A stretch of 24,162 bases of DNA from a virus: positions 1 through 24,162 of the IMG/VR virus record IMGVR_UViG_3300028025_003687; one strand, given 5' to 3'. A program made the translations under genes and the position numbers. Positions 1-6,810 of the stretch are shown here, piece after piece. Within the stretch, counting starts at the first letter, position 1. Every line of letters starts with the position of its first letter. The notes beneath the pieces were generated by a model. That model was given only the letters and a program-made list of their open reading frames with translations. It searched no databases and had not been told where the DNA came from.

Positions 1-1
1 G

Positions 2-520
2 CGTATTCATGTGCAGTTTGTGTTTCCGTGTGATTATACGCGTGAGGGCTGGTCGCCGTTGCGTGGTGTTGCTAGGTCTGTTGCTCAGTTGACTAATTCG
101 TGGGTTGATCAGTGGTTTGATTCTAACGCCATGTATGCACCGATTATTCATCCGTTGTATACGCTGGTTTCTGATCGTGTGGTCAAGGGCATGCTTAGTG
201 AGTCTCAGTTGTCTCCGTCTAGGCTTGATAAGAATGAGGTTGATTCTTTGTTTAGGTTGGAGGCTTCGTTTGGTGTGCGTCCGGTGTCTGAGTATTCTCA
301 GTGGACGCGTACTGTTTTTTATCCTGATATGTGGGATATGTTTGCCAATATGTCTCATGAGTCTGAGAAGTTTCAGGCTGCTCCGGAGTATGCATTAACG
401 ATTCATGTTAATGGTATTGATGATCGTACTTTGGTCTTGGAGGATGAGGCTGTAAAGGCTGGTGCGCATGTTTATTCTTTTAGTCGCGCTGGTGGGTCGA
501 CGCGTCAGCGTTTGATCTAG
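2..520 (+). CDS. 3' part of an unrecognised protein (cut by window start)
   Basis: The reading frame is open from base 2 to the TAG at 518-520, and no stop precedes the first possible start (GTG at 11). The gene therefore most likely begins outside the window. The visible 172 residues are soluble-looking, with no signal peptide or membrane segment. Aromatic-rich stretches such as YPDMWDMFANM occur, and the protein ends SRAGGSTRQRLI. Codons strongly favour T and G at third positions, like the replication genes further right. A strong intrinsic terminator follows within six bases, so this is the last gene of an upstream transcription unit. I do not recognise the family. Confidence 0.75.
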   Translation, partial: RIHVQFVFPCDYTREGWSPLRGVARSVAQLTNSWVDQWFDSNAMYAPIIHPLYTLVSDRVVKGMLSESQLSPSRLDKNEVDSLFRLEASFGVRPVSEYSQWTRTVFYPDMWDMFANMSHESEKFQAAPEYALTIHVNGIDDRTLVLEDEAVKAGAHVYSFSRAGGSTRQRLI

Positions 521-525
521 TTGGA

Positions 526-574
526 TGGTCCAGTAGTCAAGAGTAGTGACTTGGCTACTGGGCCATTTTTTTTT
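526..574 (+). terminator. Strong Rho-independent terminator
   Basis: A 16-bp stem (526-541 with 550-565, two G-U pairs) encloses an 8-base loop and is followed directly by nine T residues (566-574). It begins six bases after the stop codon of the first gene. The G-U pairs and the T tract are on the + strand, so it terminates rightward transcription. Confidence 0.93.
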
Positions 575-918
575 GTTGGCGCGTTCGTGTTTGTGTGCTG
601 CGCGTGGACGCGTTGCTTTGCTGATGTGCTTGATTGTGAAATGTGTGAATAAGTTTATTGAGTTATTTTATCCTCGTTTTTAGGTTGATTGTAGATATTT
701 AAAATATCGGTTTTGCTGATTTGAGCAGAATTATGACCGACCCCAAAATGGATTTAAAATAACGAGTTATTTGCCATTTCATTTTTCATTTACCTAGTTT
801 ACTGGGATCCAATGTATATTTGTGAACAGTAGTAATCAGTTATCTCGTTATTTTTATGAGAGCAGTCAAAAATAATAACTCAATATTCTTGTACAAATCT
901 ATTCAAAAGGAGATTGCC
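575..918 (+). promoter_or_regulatory. AT-rich control region with repeated GAGTTATT-type motifs
   Basis: This 344-base stretch has no convincing gene and is much more AT-rich than its surroundings from about 640 on. It contains a perfect inverted repeat at 694-708 (GATATTT/AAATATC, one-base centre) and a second at 757-772 (AAATAAC-ga-GTTATTT). Related half-sites lie at 660-669 (GAGTTATTTT), 845-854 (TCGTTATTTT) and 874-881 (GAGTTATT on the other strand). This layout suits a promoter/operator region driving the rightward block, but no textbook -35/-10 pair stands out. A good ribosome binding site (AAGGAG, 907-912) closes it. Confidence 0.55.
757..772. repeat. 16-bp palindrome, operator-like
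   Basis: AAATAAC and GTTATTT are perfect 7-base arms around a GA centre. Its half-site recurs in the same intergenic region at 660-669, 845-854 and 874-881, in both orientations, as expected for a dimeric or cooperative DNA-binding protein. No regulator can be assigned. The HTH protein at 6811 is one candidate within the window. Confidence 0.45.
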
Positions 919-1437
919 ATGGGCCCGAAGAGGCACACAATCACAAATACGCTAGAGCAAACCGGAGGCAAAATATACGGTAACTGCACTGCGTGTGATC
1001 AGGTAGTTCGTGTGTATCGCGTTCGCGAATACACACTTAAAGACGGCACAACAATAATGCAGTATCGATGCCGTAATCAAATGCGTAAGTATCAATACAG
1101 GACCAAGCACCTTAATCCCAAAAAGAATGTAGAAGTTCAGAAGCGTGATGTTATGGAATCTATTCCGTCATCGCTTGCTGCGCAGATTCAGCGTTGGGAT
1201 GAAACGCAGGGTGGACATTGTGGCCTGTGTAGCGAATATGTAAGGCGCGGCCGTAATCGTGGCCGTGACATGTACGCAGTCACTGACACTCAAGGATCCG
1301 TAATCCCCGGTCTGTTCTGCTGGGATTGCCGCAACCTACTGCACCAACGCATAACAGGTGCAATGGAAATGGCTATCACCAATGTTTTGTCCAAAGATAG
1401 ATTGCGCCTAACGCCCCCCACTGGCGTGGGGCGTTAG
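919..1437 (+). CDS. Zinc-binding protein resembling endonuclease VII, without the catalytic His pair
   Basis: 172 residues. The ATG at 919 was chosen because AAGGAG lies six bases upstream; an in-frame ATG at 856 has no such site. Cysteines occur as C23-x2-C26 with C51, then C101-x2-C104 and C134-x2-C137. The second set, with GLFCWDCRNLL, strongly resembles the zinc site of phage recombination endonuclease VII proteins (pattern GLLCxxCN). In active members an HxDH-type motif precedes that site. Here the equivalent segment reads DMYAVTD, with no histidine. I infer a related fold that may bind DNA but may not cut it. Codon choice is A/C-rich, unlike the T/G-rich genes that follow, which hints at a different history. 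Confidence 0.7.
   Translation: MGPKRHTITNTLEQTGGKIYGNCTACDQVVRVYRVREYTLKDGTTIMQYRCRNQMRKYQYRTKHLNPKKNVEVQKRDVMESIPSSLAAQIQRWDETQGGHCGLCSEYVRRGRNRGRDMYAVTDTQGSVIPGLFCWDCRNLLHQRITGAMEMAITNVLSKDRLRLTPPTGVGR
1408..1437 (+). other. GC-rich hairpin overlapping a stop codon
   Basis: CTAACGCCCC (1408-1417) pairs perfectly with GGGGCGTTAG (1428-1437), and the inner AC/GT bases may extend it. The TAG stop of the preceding gene is the last three bases of the stem. No T tract follows, so this is more likely an mRNA-stabilising or processing hairpin than an intrinsic terminator. It lies just before the ATPase ribosome binding site (GGGAAGG, 1444-1450). Confidence 0.6.
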
Positions 1438-1456
1438 TCACACGGGAAGGTTAACA

Positions 1457-2845
1457 ATGGTTGAGAAGAAACCAATTCGTACAGCTCAGCAGAATACAAA
1501 AGCTGATGCTGTATTGTCCATGTTTGATCAAATATCAGAAGATGTTCTTACATCTGTTCAAGCAAAGATTGATCGTCGTGTAGCCGCTAAGGTTAAGCAC
1601 CTAGAAGAGGCTATCAATCAGGCACGAGTCATTGAGGTTCGTGTTAATGATTTGCCGGGTAAACCAATCGAAGGTATTCAGCATCGTGAGTTCGAGAATC
1701 TGCTAAAGACTGTGATTGCTAATCAGCCTGTGGTGCTTGTTGGCCCTGCGGGTACTGGTAAGTCTCACGCTGCTGAGAATGTGGCTAAAGCGCTCGACAT
1801 CGAGTTCTTTGCTATGTCGGTGGGTGCCCAGACATCCAAGTCTGACCTTATCGGTTATATGGATGCTAACGGTAATTATCAGCAGACTGCTTTCCGCCGT
1901 GCTTATGAGAACGGTGGTTTGTTCCTGCTTGATGAGATGGATGCCGGTAACAGTAATGTGCTTATTCAGCTCAATGCTGCTTTGGCTAATGGCTACATGT
2001 CGTTCCCGGATCGTATGGTTCCGCGGCATGATCAGTTCCGTATGATCGCTAGTGCTAACACTTTTGGTAGTGGTGCTAATCGTCAATATGTTGGTCGTAA
2101 CCAGTTGGATGCGGCTACGATTGACCGCTTTGCCTTTCTGCAGTGGAACATTGATCCTCGCGTTGAGGAGCATCTTGCTGTTGGCCGCTTCGGTAGCCCA
2201 TGGCTTGAGGTTGTGCGTCATGCGCGCAAGTTCGTAGAGGAACAAGAGTTGCGTGTAGTGGTGTCGCCTCGTGCGACGCAGCGTGGCTCTCGTCTGCTTG
2301 CTGCAGGGTTGGACTTCAATGATGTGCTTCATATGGCGTTGTTGTCGCAGTTCGGCCCGGAAGAAAAGCAACGCATGCACAACGAGTGTCACTCGTTGTA
2401 CCGCGAGAAAGCAGCTGCCATAACAGAAGCAGAAGAGGTTAAAGAAGAAGATGATTCTTCGTTAACAGTTTCAGCATCTGTTGTAATCCCGTCAGTGGAC
2501 CAATGGGGTATGTGGGGTTATGCGACTCATCGCAACATAAACACAAAAGACATATCAGAAGCTATGTTTAATGAAAATGATTTTCATAACATGTCAGAGT
2601 CTGAGTTTATGGAAGCGGCCAACAATTGCGAAAAAATCGTACGAGGCATCAAAGAAGCTGAAGGCGTCGAAGGTATTAATAAGTTAGCTACTGCTCAGAT
2701 TCGTAAGATGTTGGCTTATTCGGCAGAAGAACTAACCAACATGTCGAACACGGAGATGCTGCTTACCAATGAACTGATGCGCAATTATTCAGGATCACCA
2801 AGATTCTGGGATGAGATCAAGGATTCAATCCCAGCCGAATCATAA
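1457..2845 (+). CDS. AAA+ ATPase, MoxR/CobS type
   Basis: 462 residues. ATG at 1457 follows GGGAAGG with a six-base spacer. Walker A is GPAGTGKS (about 96-103), Walker B LFLLDEMD (about 155-162), sensor 1 SANT (199-202), and IDRF (222-225) has the arginine typical of the MoxR/CobS/NorQ branch. Such ATPases remodel a partner protein or insert metal and usually act with a VWA-domain partner encoded next door. The N-terminal 85 residues are helical and charged. The C-terminal 125 residues follow an acidic linker and are family-specific, with a more A-rich codon choice. The next protein gene lies 458 bases away, separated by a structured RNA. AAA+ assignment is secure; the substrate is unknown. 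Confidence 0.93.
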   Translation: MVEKKPIRTAQQNTKADAVLSMFDQISEDVLTSVQAKIDRRVAAKVKHLEEAINQARVIEVRVNDLPGKPIEGIQHREFENLLKTVIANQPVVLVGPAGTGKSHAAENVAKALDIEFFAMSVGAQTSKSDLIGYMDANGNYQQTAFRRAYENGGLFLLDEMDAGNSNVLIQLNAALANGYMSFPDRMVPRHDQFRMIASANTFGSGANRQYVGRNQLDAATIDRFAFLQWNIDPRVEEHLAVGRFGSPWLEVVRHARKFVEEQELRVVVSPRATQRGSRLLAAGLDFNDVLHMALLSQFGPEEKQRMHNECHSLYREKAAAITEAEEVKEEDDSSLTVSASVVIPSVDQWGMWGYATHRNINTKDISEAMFNENDFHNMSESEFMEAANNCEKIVRGIKEAEGVEGINKLATAQIRKMLAYSAEELTNMSNTEMLLTNELMRNYSGSPRFWDEIKDSIPAES

Positions 2846-2850
2846 CTAAA

Positions 2851-2856
2851 TATAAT
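2851..2856 (+). promoter_or_regulatory. Possible -10 element for the structured RNA
   Basis: TATAAT lies in an AT-rich tract just after the ATPase stop and about 30 bases before the first RNA helix. No good -35 hexamer is at 16-18 bases upstream, so it would have to act as an extended or activator-dependent promoter. The RNA may instead be processed from the ATPase transcript. Confidence 0.3.
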
Positions 2857-2880
2857 AATTAAGTCTATTGTTATCCATTT

Positions 2881-3280
2881 ACACTACCGGTGTCAGCGGA
2901 AGGTGTGGGACAAGATACTTCGGCGTCAGCTCCCAAGTGTGTTTAACAGGATACTTAGTTAGAGCGTTCGGTGTTTGTTTGGATCAGGCAACTGACATAA
3001 AGCAAATGCCGGTATGAACCTTCAACTCTTGGCCATGCAATTGGCACCTAGAACTGTCGGGTCTGCTGTCATGGACTCGGGGCGTCGTAAACAATGCCTA
3101 CCTTTACTCTCGCAAGAACAGTAAAGCGCGGATGGAAACAGACCATGTGAGGTACGAGTAAGACGGGTTGAGTTAAAACAAGTCGGTTGAAGCCGCTTTG
3201 GCGGGGGAGAGGGATAGCGCCGGATGGAACGATCTGGTAAGTAAGTCTTTGACGATGCTATGCGCCCTCTCCCACACCTC
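2881..3280 (+). ncRNA. Large structured non-coding RNA, unidentified class
   Basis: The gap has no credible gene but folds densely. Helices seen directly: 2906-2910/2931-2935 plus 2914-2918/2923-2927, capped by C(UUCG)G; 2968-2980/3000-3012, 13 bp with four G-U pairs, continuing to 2984-2987/2992-2995 capped by GCAA; 3060-3065/3139-3144, enclosing 3081-3085/3094-3098 and 3102-3108/3120-3126, the latter capped by another GCAA; 3193-3196/3201-3204; 3205-3213/3265-3273 continued by 3214-3218/3257-3261 across a GCG bulge, enclosing 3220-3225/3232-3237. A closing helix pairs 2901-2905 with 3275-3279 (up to 10 bp, 2901-2910/3270-3279, in an alternative fold). G-U pairs and the tetraloop sequences only work on the + strand. 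I see no tRNA, tmRNA or RNase P signature. Large ornate phage RNAs such as GOLLD or ROOL are known, but I cannot match this to either. Confidence 0.75.
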
Positions 3281-3303
3281 AAAATCAAACAGGAAGGCTT
3301 ATC

Positions 3304-4254
3304 GTGGCAAGCAGTAAAATCAATATTCAAGTTAAAGATCTTCATAATGTTCATCATGGCAAAGGTTATATTGTCGGTGAACTCAACGAACAACACGAAA
3401 CATTTAATTATCTTGAAAAAGATGTGCTGGTCTTCGTTACAGATTCAGTGCAAACAGTTTTTCGCGCAGCCAAAGAGCTTAAGTGGAAACCAGAAAAAGG
3501 CAAGTCATCAGACAAGCGCGGCAATGATGAGTTCAATAAGTTCGAGAGCCTAGAAGAGGCTATTAAGACTTATACGCTTAATCCTCGGAGTATTCGTACT
3601 TTCAAGGAAGAAGATATTAAATTAACATCAGAAGAAACAATTGGTAAAGATGTTCTTTATGATGTTTCGGGAGATTATGTAGATATCGGTAGATATCTCG
3701 ATGGTGAACCGGAATGTTTTGGTGTTTCGTATAACGGCAATCCAAGTAACCTTCATGCAACGATCATGTTTAATGTCTCAACTCCTTGGTATGTTAACGA
3801 GGAGATGCTTAATCATCGTGCTGCTCGTATGCTGCGTCTCGTCGACTGGATGGAGTCGCAGGGTGTGCGTTGTCAGATTCGTGCGTTCGAGTCAACAGAG
3901 TGTGCTCATATGGATATTAAAGTTAAAAACTTTGAGGATCCGGTTGACATGAATGCTTTGGCTGTGTCTACACATTCTGATTTTTTGCGACGGGTTTCGT
4001 TTCTTGTTGCAGAGCAGTCTCAGACTTGGGATCACGGTTATGGTAATTCGACAATCTTTACTCGTCGAATGATGGATGCATATACTGCAGAGCAAGATAA
4101 TGGTTTAACGATTTTTGTTACTGAGCTCGGTCAAGTTGATGCAGAGTATATTGACAATCATTTTGATAAGTTGCGTGACAAGGTAACTGCGCTTATCAAT
4201 GGTGAGGAAGAACGCGACTTCACTAAAATCTATTCGGTTAACCTGAAAGGATAA
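3304..4254 (+). CDS. Uncharacterised alpha/beta protein, possible VWA-like partner of the AAA+ ATPase
   Basis: 316 residues. Starts at GTG 3304, six bases after AGGAAGG. A distinctive centre reads DYVDIGRYLDGEPECFG (about 124-140), a pattern I associate with uncharacterised phage proteins. After it comes a strand-helix-strand order: IMFNVSTP, then a long helix ending DWMESQG, then VRCQIRAF. This is reminiscent of a von Willebrand A (VWA) domain, with NVST where a metal-site DxSxS would sit. MoxR/CobS ATPases typically work with a VWA protein, and this is the first protein gene after the ATPase, so a partner role is plausible. The metal-binding motif is not canonical, so the VWA reading is inference. 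It is followed two bases later by the next gene. Confidence 0.85.
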   Translation: MASSKINIQVKDLHNVHHGKGYIVGELNEQHETFNYLEKDVLVFVTDSVQTVFRAAKELKWKPEKGKSSDKRGNDEFNKFESLEEAIKTYTLNPRSIRTFKEEDIKLTSEETIGKDVLYDVSGDYVDIGRYLDGEPECFGVSYNGNPSNLHATIMFNVSTPWYVNEEMLNHRAARMLRLVDWMESQGVRCQIRAFESTECAHMDIKVKNFEDPVDMNALAVSTHSDFLRRVSFLVAEQSQTWDHGYGNSTIFTRRMMDAYTAEQDNGLTIFVTELGQVDAEYIDNHFDKLRDKVTALINGEEERDFTKIYSVNLKG

Positions 4255-4256
4255 TC

Positions 4257-5480
4257 ATGGAAAAGCCCGCATATGATAAATATTTTGGCGATGACGGCAG
4301 CGGCGACATGAAGAAGTTCATTGTCGACAGTGTTCGTTGGTTGCAAGAGCAAGGTAATGCTCAAGCATTGGAAGTGCCTATCGAAGCATTGGAAACAATT
4401 CTTCCGGATGACATGAAGTTGTCTGCAGATCCTCATGATTATGAGCCCAGTACGCAAGTTGTTTTGATGAAGTTGATTCGTTCTGATTTTGCTGGTGAGA
4501 TTTTCGATCCCATGCTAGAGCAGATTGGTTCGTCTATCGAAGACATTAAAACTGTTCAAGCAAATGGTTATCGTCGTCGTATCCCTGGCTTGCCAGTGCT
4601 TCCCAATAAAAAAGATAAGCAAAGCGCAGAAGATGTAGAAGACGCAATGTTTGATGTGCTAAAGCGTGAGGTTTATGGCCGCATGGCACCTGTGCTTGTT
4701 CGCGCCGCAGCATTGGGTAAACCAGAGTTGCTTATAGGTAAATTGAGTGAGATGGAGCAGGCTATGACTGCTGCGCTTGCAGCGGTCCCCGATGCTTCAG
4801 AGGATGCGCAAAACTCTATTCAGGAGTTGATTGATTATACGCGTATTTACACTGAGCTTATTGATGACGAGAAGGTTAATGAGTCAGAGTACAACACATT
4901 CATGAATTTGCTGATTGGTAAGTTTATTACGAATCGTGTAGATAACATCAATGATGCTATTGCTGACATTGATCATTCGCATGATGACCATTCTGCTGAT
5001 GAGTGCAATATCGAGATCGCTAAGGATTTTGGCGCTAAGGTTATGCATGTTTTGTGGCGTCGTTATTATGGCGATGATCCCGAACCGGGTAAGCACCCTC
5101 AACTGGAACGATTGAACGATATTTCTGTTGTGTTGTTTGATGCGTTTAATAACACAATTGAGTTCAACGGTTTGACTCCGCATCCTGCTCTGGAGCAACC
5201 AATCATGGAGAATTTGCATGAGCATGTGCCAGAGAACAGTGAACTTCGGGAAGAGGTTTTCGAGATCTTTACTGAGTTTGCCAAGAATAATAAAGATGTG
5301 GTAGCAGCGCTAAAGCGCCAGCATGATGATGATAACGCTGCCCGCATCATGGTTACAATGACTGCGGCATGCCCTCAAATTAAAGTATTGGATGAGTGCA
5401 TGCTTGAAACCAAAGCGTCGTCTAGTGTTCAGGATGGCGACTTGGATGCTGCGTTAGAGCAACTTCTTAACGGAGGCTAG
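4257..5480 (+). CDS. Unrecognised acidic helical protein
   Basis: 407 residues. ATG at 4257 sits two bases after the previous stop, with AAAGGA just upstream, so translation is probably coupled. The protein is rich in Asp/Glu, mostly helical by eye, and has no membrane segment. A His/Asp cluster (DIDHSHDDHSADE, about 240-252) could bind metal. It ends with a short acidic tail after LEQLLNGG. Its place directly behind the ATPase and the possible VWA-like protein suggests it belongs to the same functional set, as a substrate or adaptor, but no motif proves that. Confidence 0.85.
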   Translation: MEKPAYDKYFGDDGSGDMKKFIVDSVRWLQEQGNAQALEVPIEALETILPDDMKLSADPHDYEPSTQVVLMKLIRSDFAGEIFDPMLEQIGSSIEDIKTVQANGYRRRIPGLPVLPNKKDKQSAEDVEDAMFDVLKREVYGRMAPVLVRAAALGKPELLIGKLSEMEQAMTAALAAVPDASEDAQNSIQELIDYTRIYTELIDDEKVNESEYNTFMNLLIGKFITNRVDNINDAIADIDHSHDDHSADECNIEIAKDFGAKVMHVLWRRYYGDDPEPGKHPQLERLNDISVVLFDAFNNTIEFNGLTPHPALEQPIMENLHEHVPENSELREEVFEIFTEFAKNNKDVVAALKRQHDDDNAARIMVTMTAACPQIKVLDECMLETKASSSVQDGDLDAALEQLLNGG

Positions 5481-5487
5481 CGTGGCC

Positions 5488-5525
5488 GGGGTAGGTGGTT
5501 TAATGGTTGTGCCACCTACCCCTTT
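5488..5525 (+). terminator. Hairpin between genes, weak terminator or processing site
   Basis: A perfect 11-bp stem (5488-5498 with 5512-5522) around a 13-base loop starts eight bases after a stop codon. Only three T residues follow before AAGTAG, so termination would be partial. It may set the level of the downstream genes or protect the 3' end of the upstream message. Confidence 0.6.
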
Positions 5526-5542
5526 AAGTAGAAAGGCTTAAA

Positions 5543-6364
5543 ATGTATAATCAGATGGAAGATCTGGTTCCTGTAACGCTTAACGAGTTTGATCCTATCG
5601 CAGCGATAGGTGCATCAACTGATGATAATTCAGTCAAAAAGCTGCGCGGAGACATGCTGATTGAGAAAGCGTTGTATCCAATGCTCCCTCAAATGATGCT
5701 TTATAACTTTTCGTTTGATAACGAAGATGCGCAGCGCAAGGGTGTTTTTGCGCCTAAGTCAATCATGGGTCCTCGTCGTCGTATCACAATTGATGACATA
5801 AAGCCGGGCATGAGTAATGTTGGCTATATAAAAATCTCTTCTGGACGCGTATTAGTGTATACATTCAATGGTCTTATTACCAAGGTAGAGACTGTCGATG
5901 GCCGTACTCAGGTTTATTCAGGCGATGAGGTTACAAGGGATGACAACACAAAGCAATGGTTTATTCAGCATGTGTGGAATTACAGTCCGGTAACACAGAT
6001 AGCAGGCACAGAAAATTATATGCTCGCAGAGGGCGATGCAGAGTTTGGTGACTTAATTTTGGAGATCAATCTAAGCCCAATACATCCAACTTCAGAGATT
6101 AAAGAGTATAAAACAAAATCGTTGACAATGTATAACGCTCATAGCGGAGCAACTGCAATGTATTATTTGAGCCCTAAGTTAGAGTTGCCTCGTTTGTCTA
6201 GTGACCCTATCCCCCCTATGCCGGGCAGTGTTCCTGAGCCGCCCCCCGCTACTCCCGATGATGATGCTAAACCGTCTGAGTCGGGCCCATCCATTCCTCC
6301 TATGCCTGGTGGCGTAGAAGAAGAGTGGCTTAAACCAAAAAGCACCGACTGGTGGATTTCTTAA
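5543..6364 (+). CDS. Unrecognised protein with duplicated IPPMPG motif in a proline-rich tail
   Basis: 273 residues. ATG at 5543 follows AGAAAGG with a six-base spacer. Residues 1-215 look like a globular mostly-beta domain (for example VGYIKISSGRVLVYTFNG). The last 50 or so residues are a proline-rich linker carrying the motif twice (DPIPPMPGSV and PSIPPMPGGV), ending in an acidic patch and DWWIS. The two copies use different codons, so they look selected rather than freshly duplicated. Such a tail could be a docking peptide. No family is recognised. The next ribosome binding site overlaps its stop codon, indicating coupling. Confidence 0.82.
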   Translation: MYNQMEDLVPVTLNEFDPIAAIGASTDDNSVKKLRGDMLIEKALYPMLPQMMLYNFSFDNEDAQRKGVFAPKSIMGPRRRITIDDIKPGMSNVGYIKISSGRVLVYTFNGLITKVETVDGRTQVYSGDEVTRDDNTKQWFIQHVWNYSPVTQIAGTENYMLAEGDAEFGDLILEINLSPIHPTSEIKEYKTKSLTMYNAHSGATAMYYLSPKLELPRLSSDPIPPMPGSVPEPPPATPDDDAKPSESGPSIPPMPGGVEEEWLKPKSTDWWIS

Positions 6365-6373
6365 GGAGGAATC

Positions 6374-6808
6374 GTGATTTACAAAACACTTGTAGCTGAT
6401 ATTAAGCTGCTAATAGATGAAGAAAATGCGTTTCATGTTGAGTCGCAGGTCTTTAACGATGATGAGGTTAGTCCAGAAGATCTTGTTAAAATGATGGGTC
6501 TTGGTGTTTGGGACACTCTCAAGAAATCATTGTGGGATGACGCTGCTAAGGGAGCTAAAGAAGCTGGCGTTACTCCTGATAAGTGGGATGAGTTTGTCGA
6601 GCAAATGGATCGCCTTGTTGAGCTTGAGGTTGAGACATTCATGCATGCTGTTATTTCAGCAGGTGTGGCACCGCTCGGTTTGTCTCGAGAGACTGGCATG
6701 GCTGACTTCGAAAACTTGCTCAGCTTTGTTAAAGAGTTTGTGGCAAAGCGCGAAAAATTCATGAATGAGTTTATCGAAGATCGCAACACTATTATAGAGA
6801 AGGAGTAA
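6374..6808 (+). CDS. Unrecognised small helical acidic protein
   Basis: 144 residues. The GTG at 6374 is set by AGGAGG at 6364-6369, which overlaps the preceding stop. The sequence is almost wholly alpha-helical by appearance (for example FVEQMDRLVELEVETFMHA) and acidic, with a charged C-terminal helix ending IIEKE. There is no membrane segment or known motif. It is two bases from the next gene. It travels in the ATPase-associated block, and I cannot assign a function. Confidence 0.82.
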   Translation: MIYKTLVADIKLLIDEENAFHVESQVFNDDEVSPEDLVKMMGLGVWDTLKKSLWDDAAKGAKEAGVTPDKWDEFVEQMDRLVELEVETFMHAVISAGVAPLGLSRETGMADFENLLSFVKEFVAKREKFMNEFIEDRNTIIEKE

Positions 6809-6810
6809 TC

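Noticed and set aside
856-918. Upstream start for the Endo VII-like gene at 856
   Set aside because: It lacks a ribosome binding site and would place AT-rich repeat DNA in the coding region. ATG 919 has AAGGAG at the right distance.
1703-2392. 229-codon open frame on the - strand inside the AAA+ gene
   Set aside because: It lies fully within the conserved ATPase core and has low-complexity Thr/His/Arg composition, so it is a shadow.
2881-3280. tRNA, tmRNA, RNase P RNA or group I intron in this gap
   Set aside because: There is no TTCGANNCC T-arm, no CCA end, no RNase P core and no recognisable intron P7 region. The flanking genes are whole, so there is no exon to splice.
3022-3396. 124-codon frame on the - strand over the structured RNA
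   Set aside because: It has no ribosome binding site or family resemblance, overlaps the start of the 3304 gene, and the RNA helices with G-U pairs point to the + strand.
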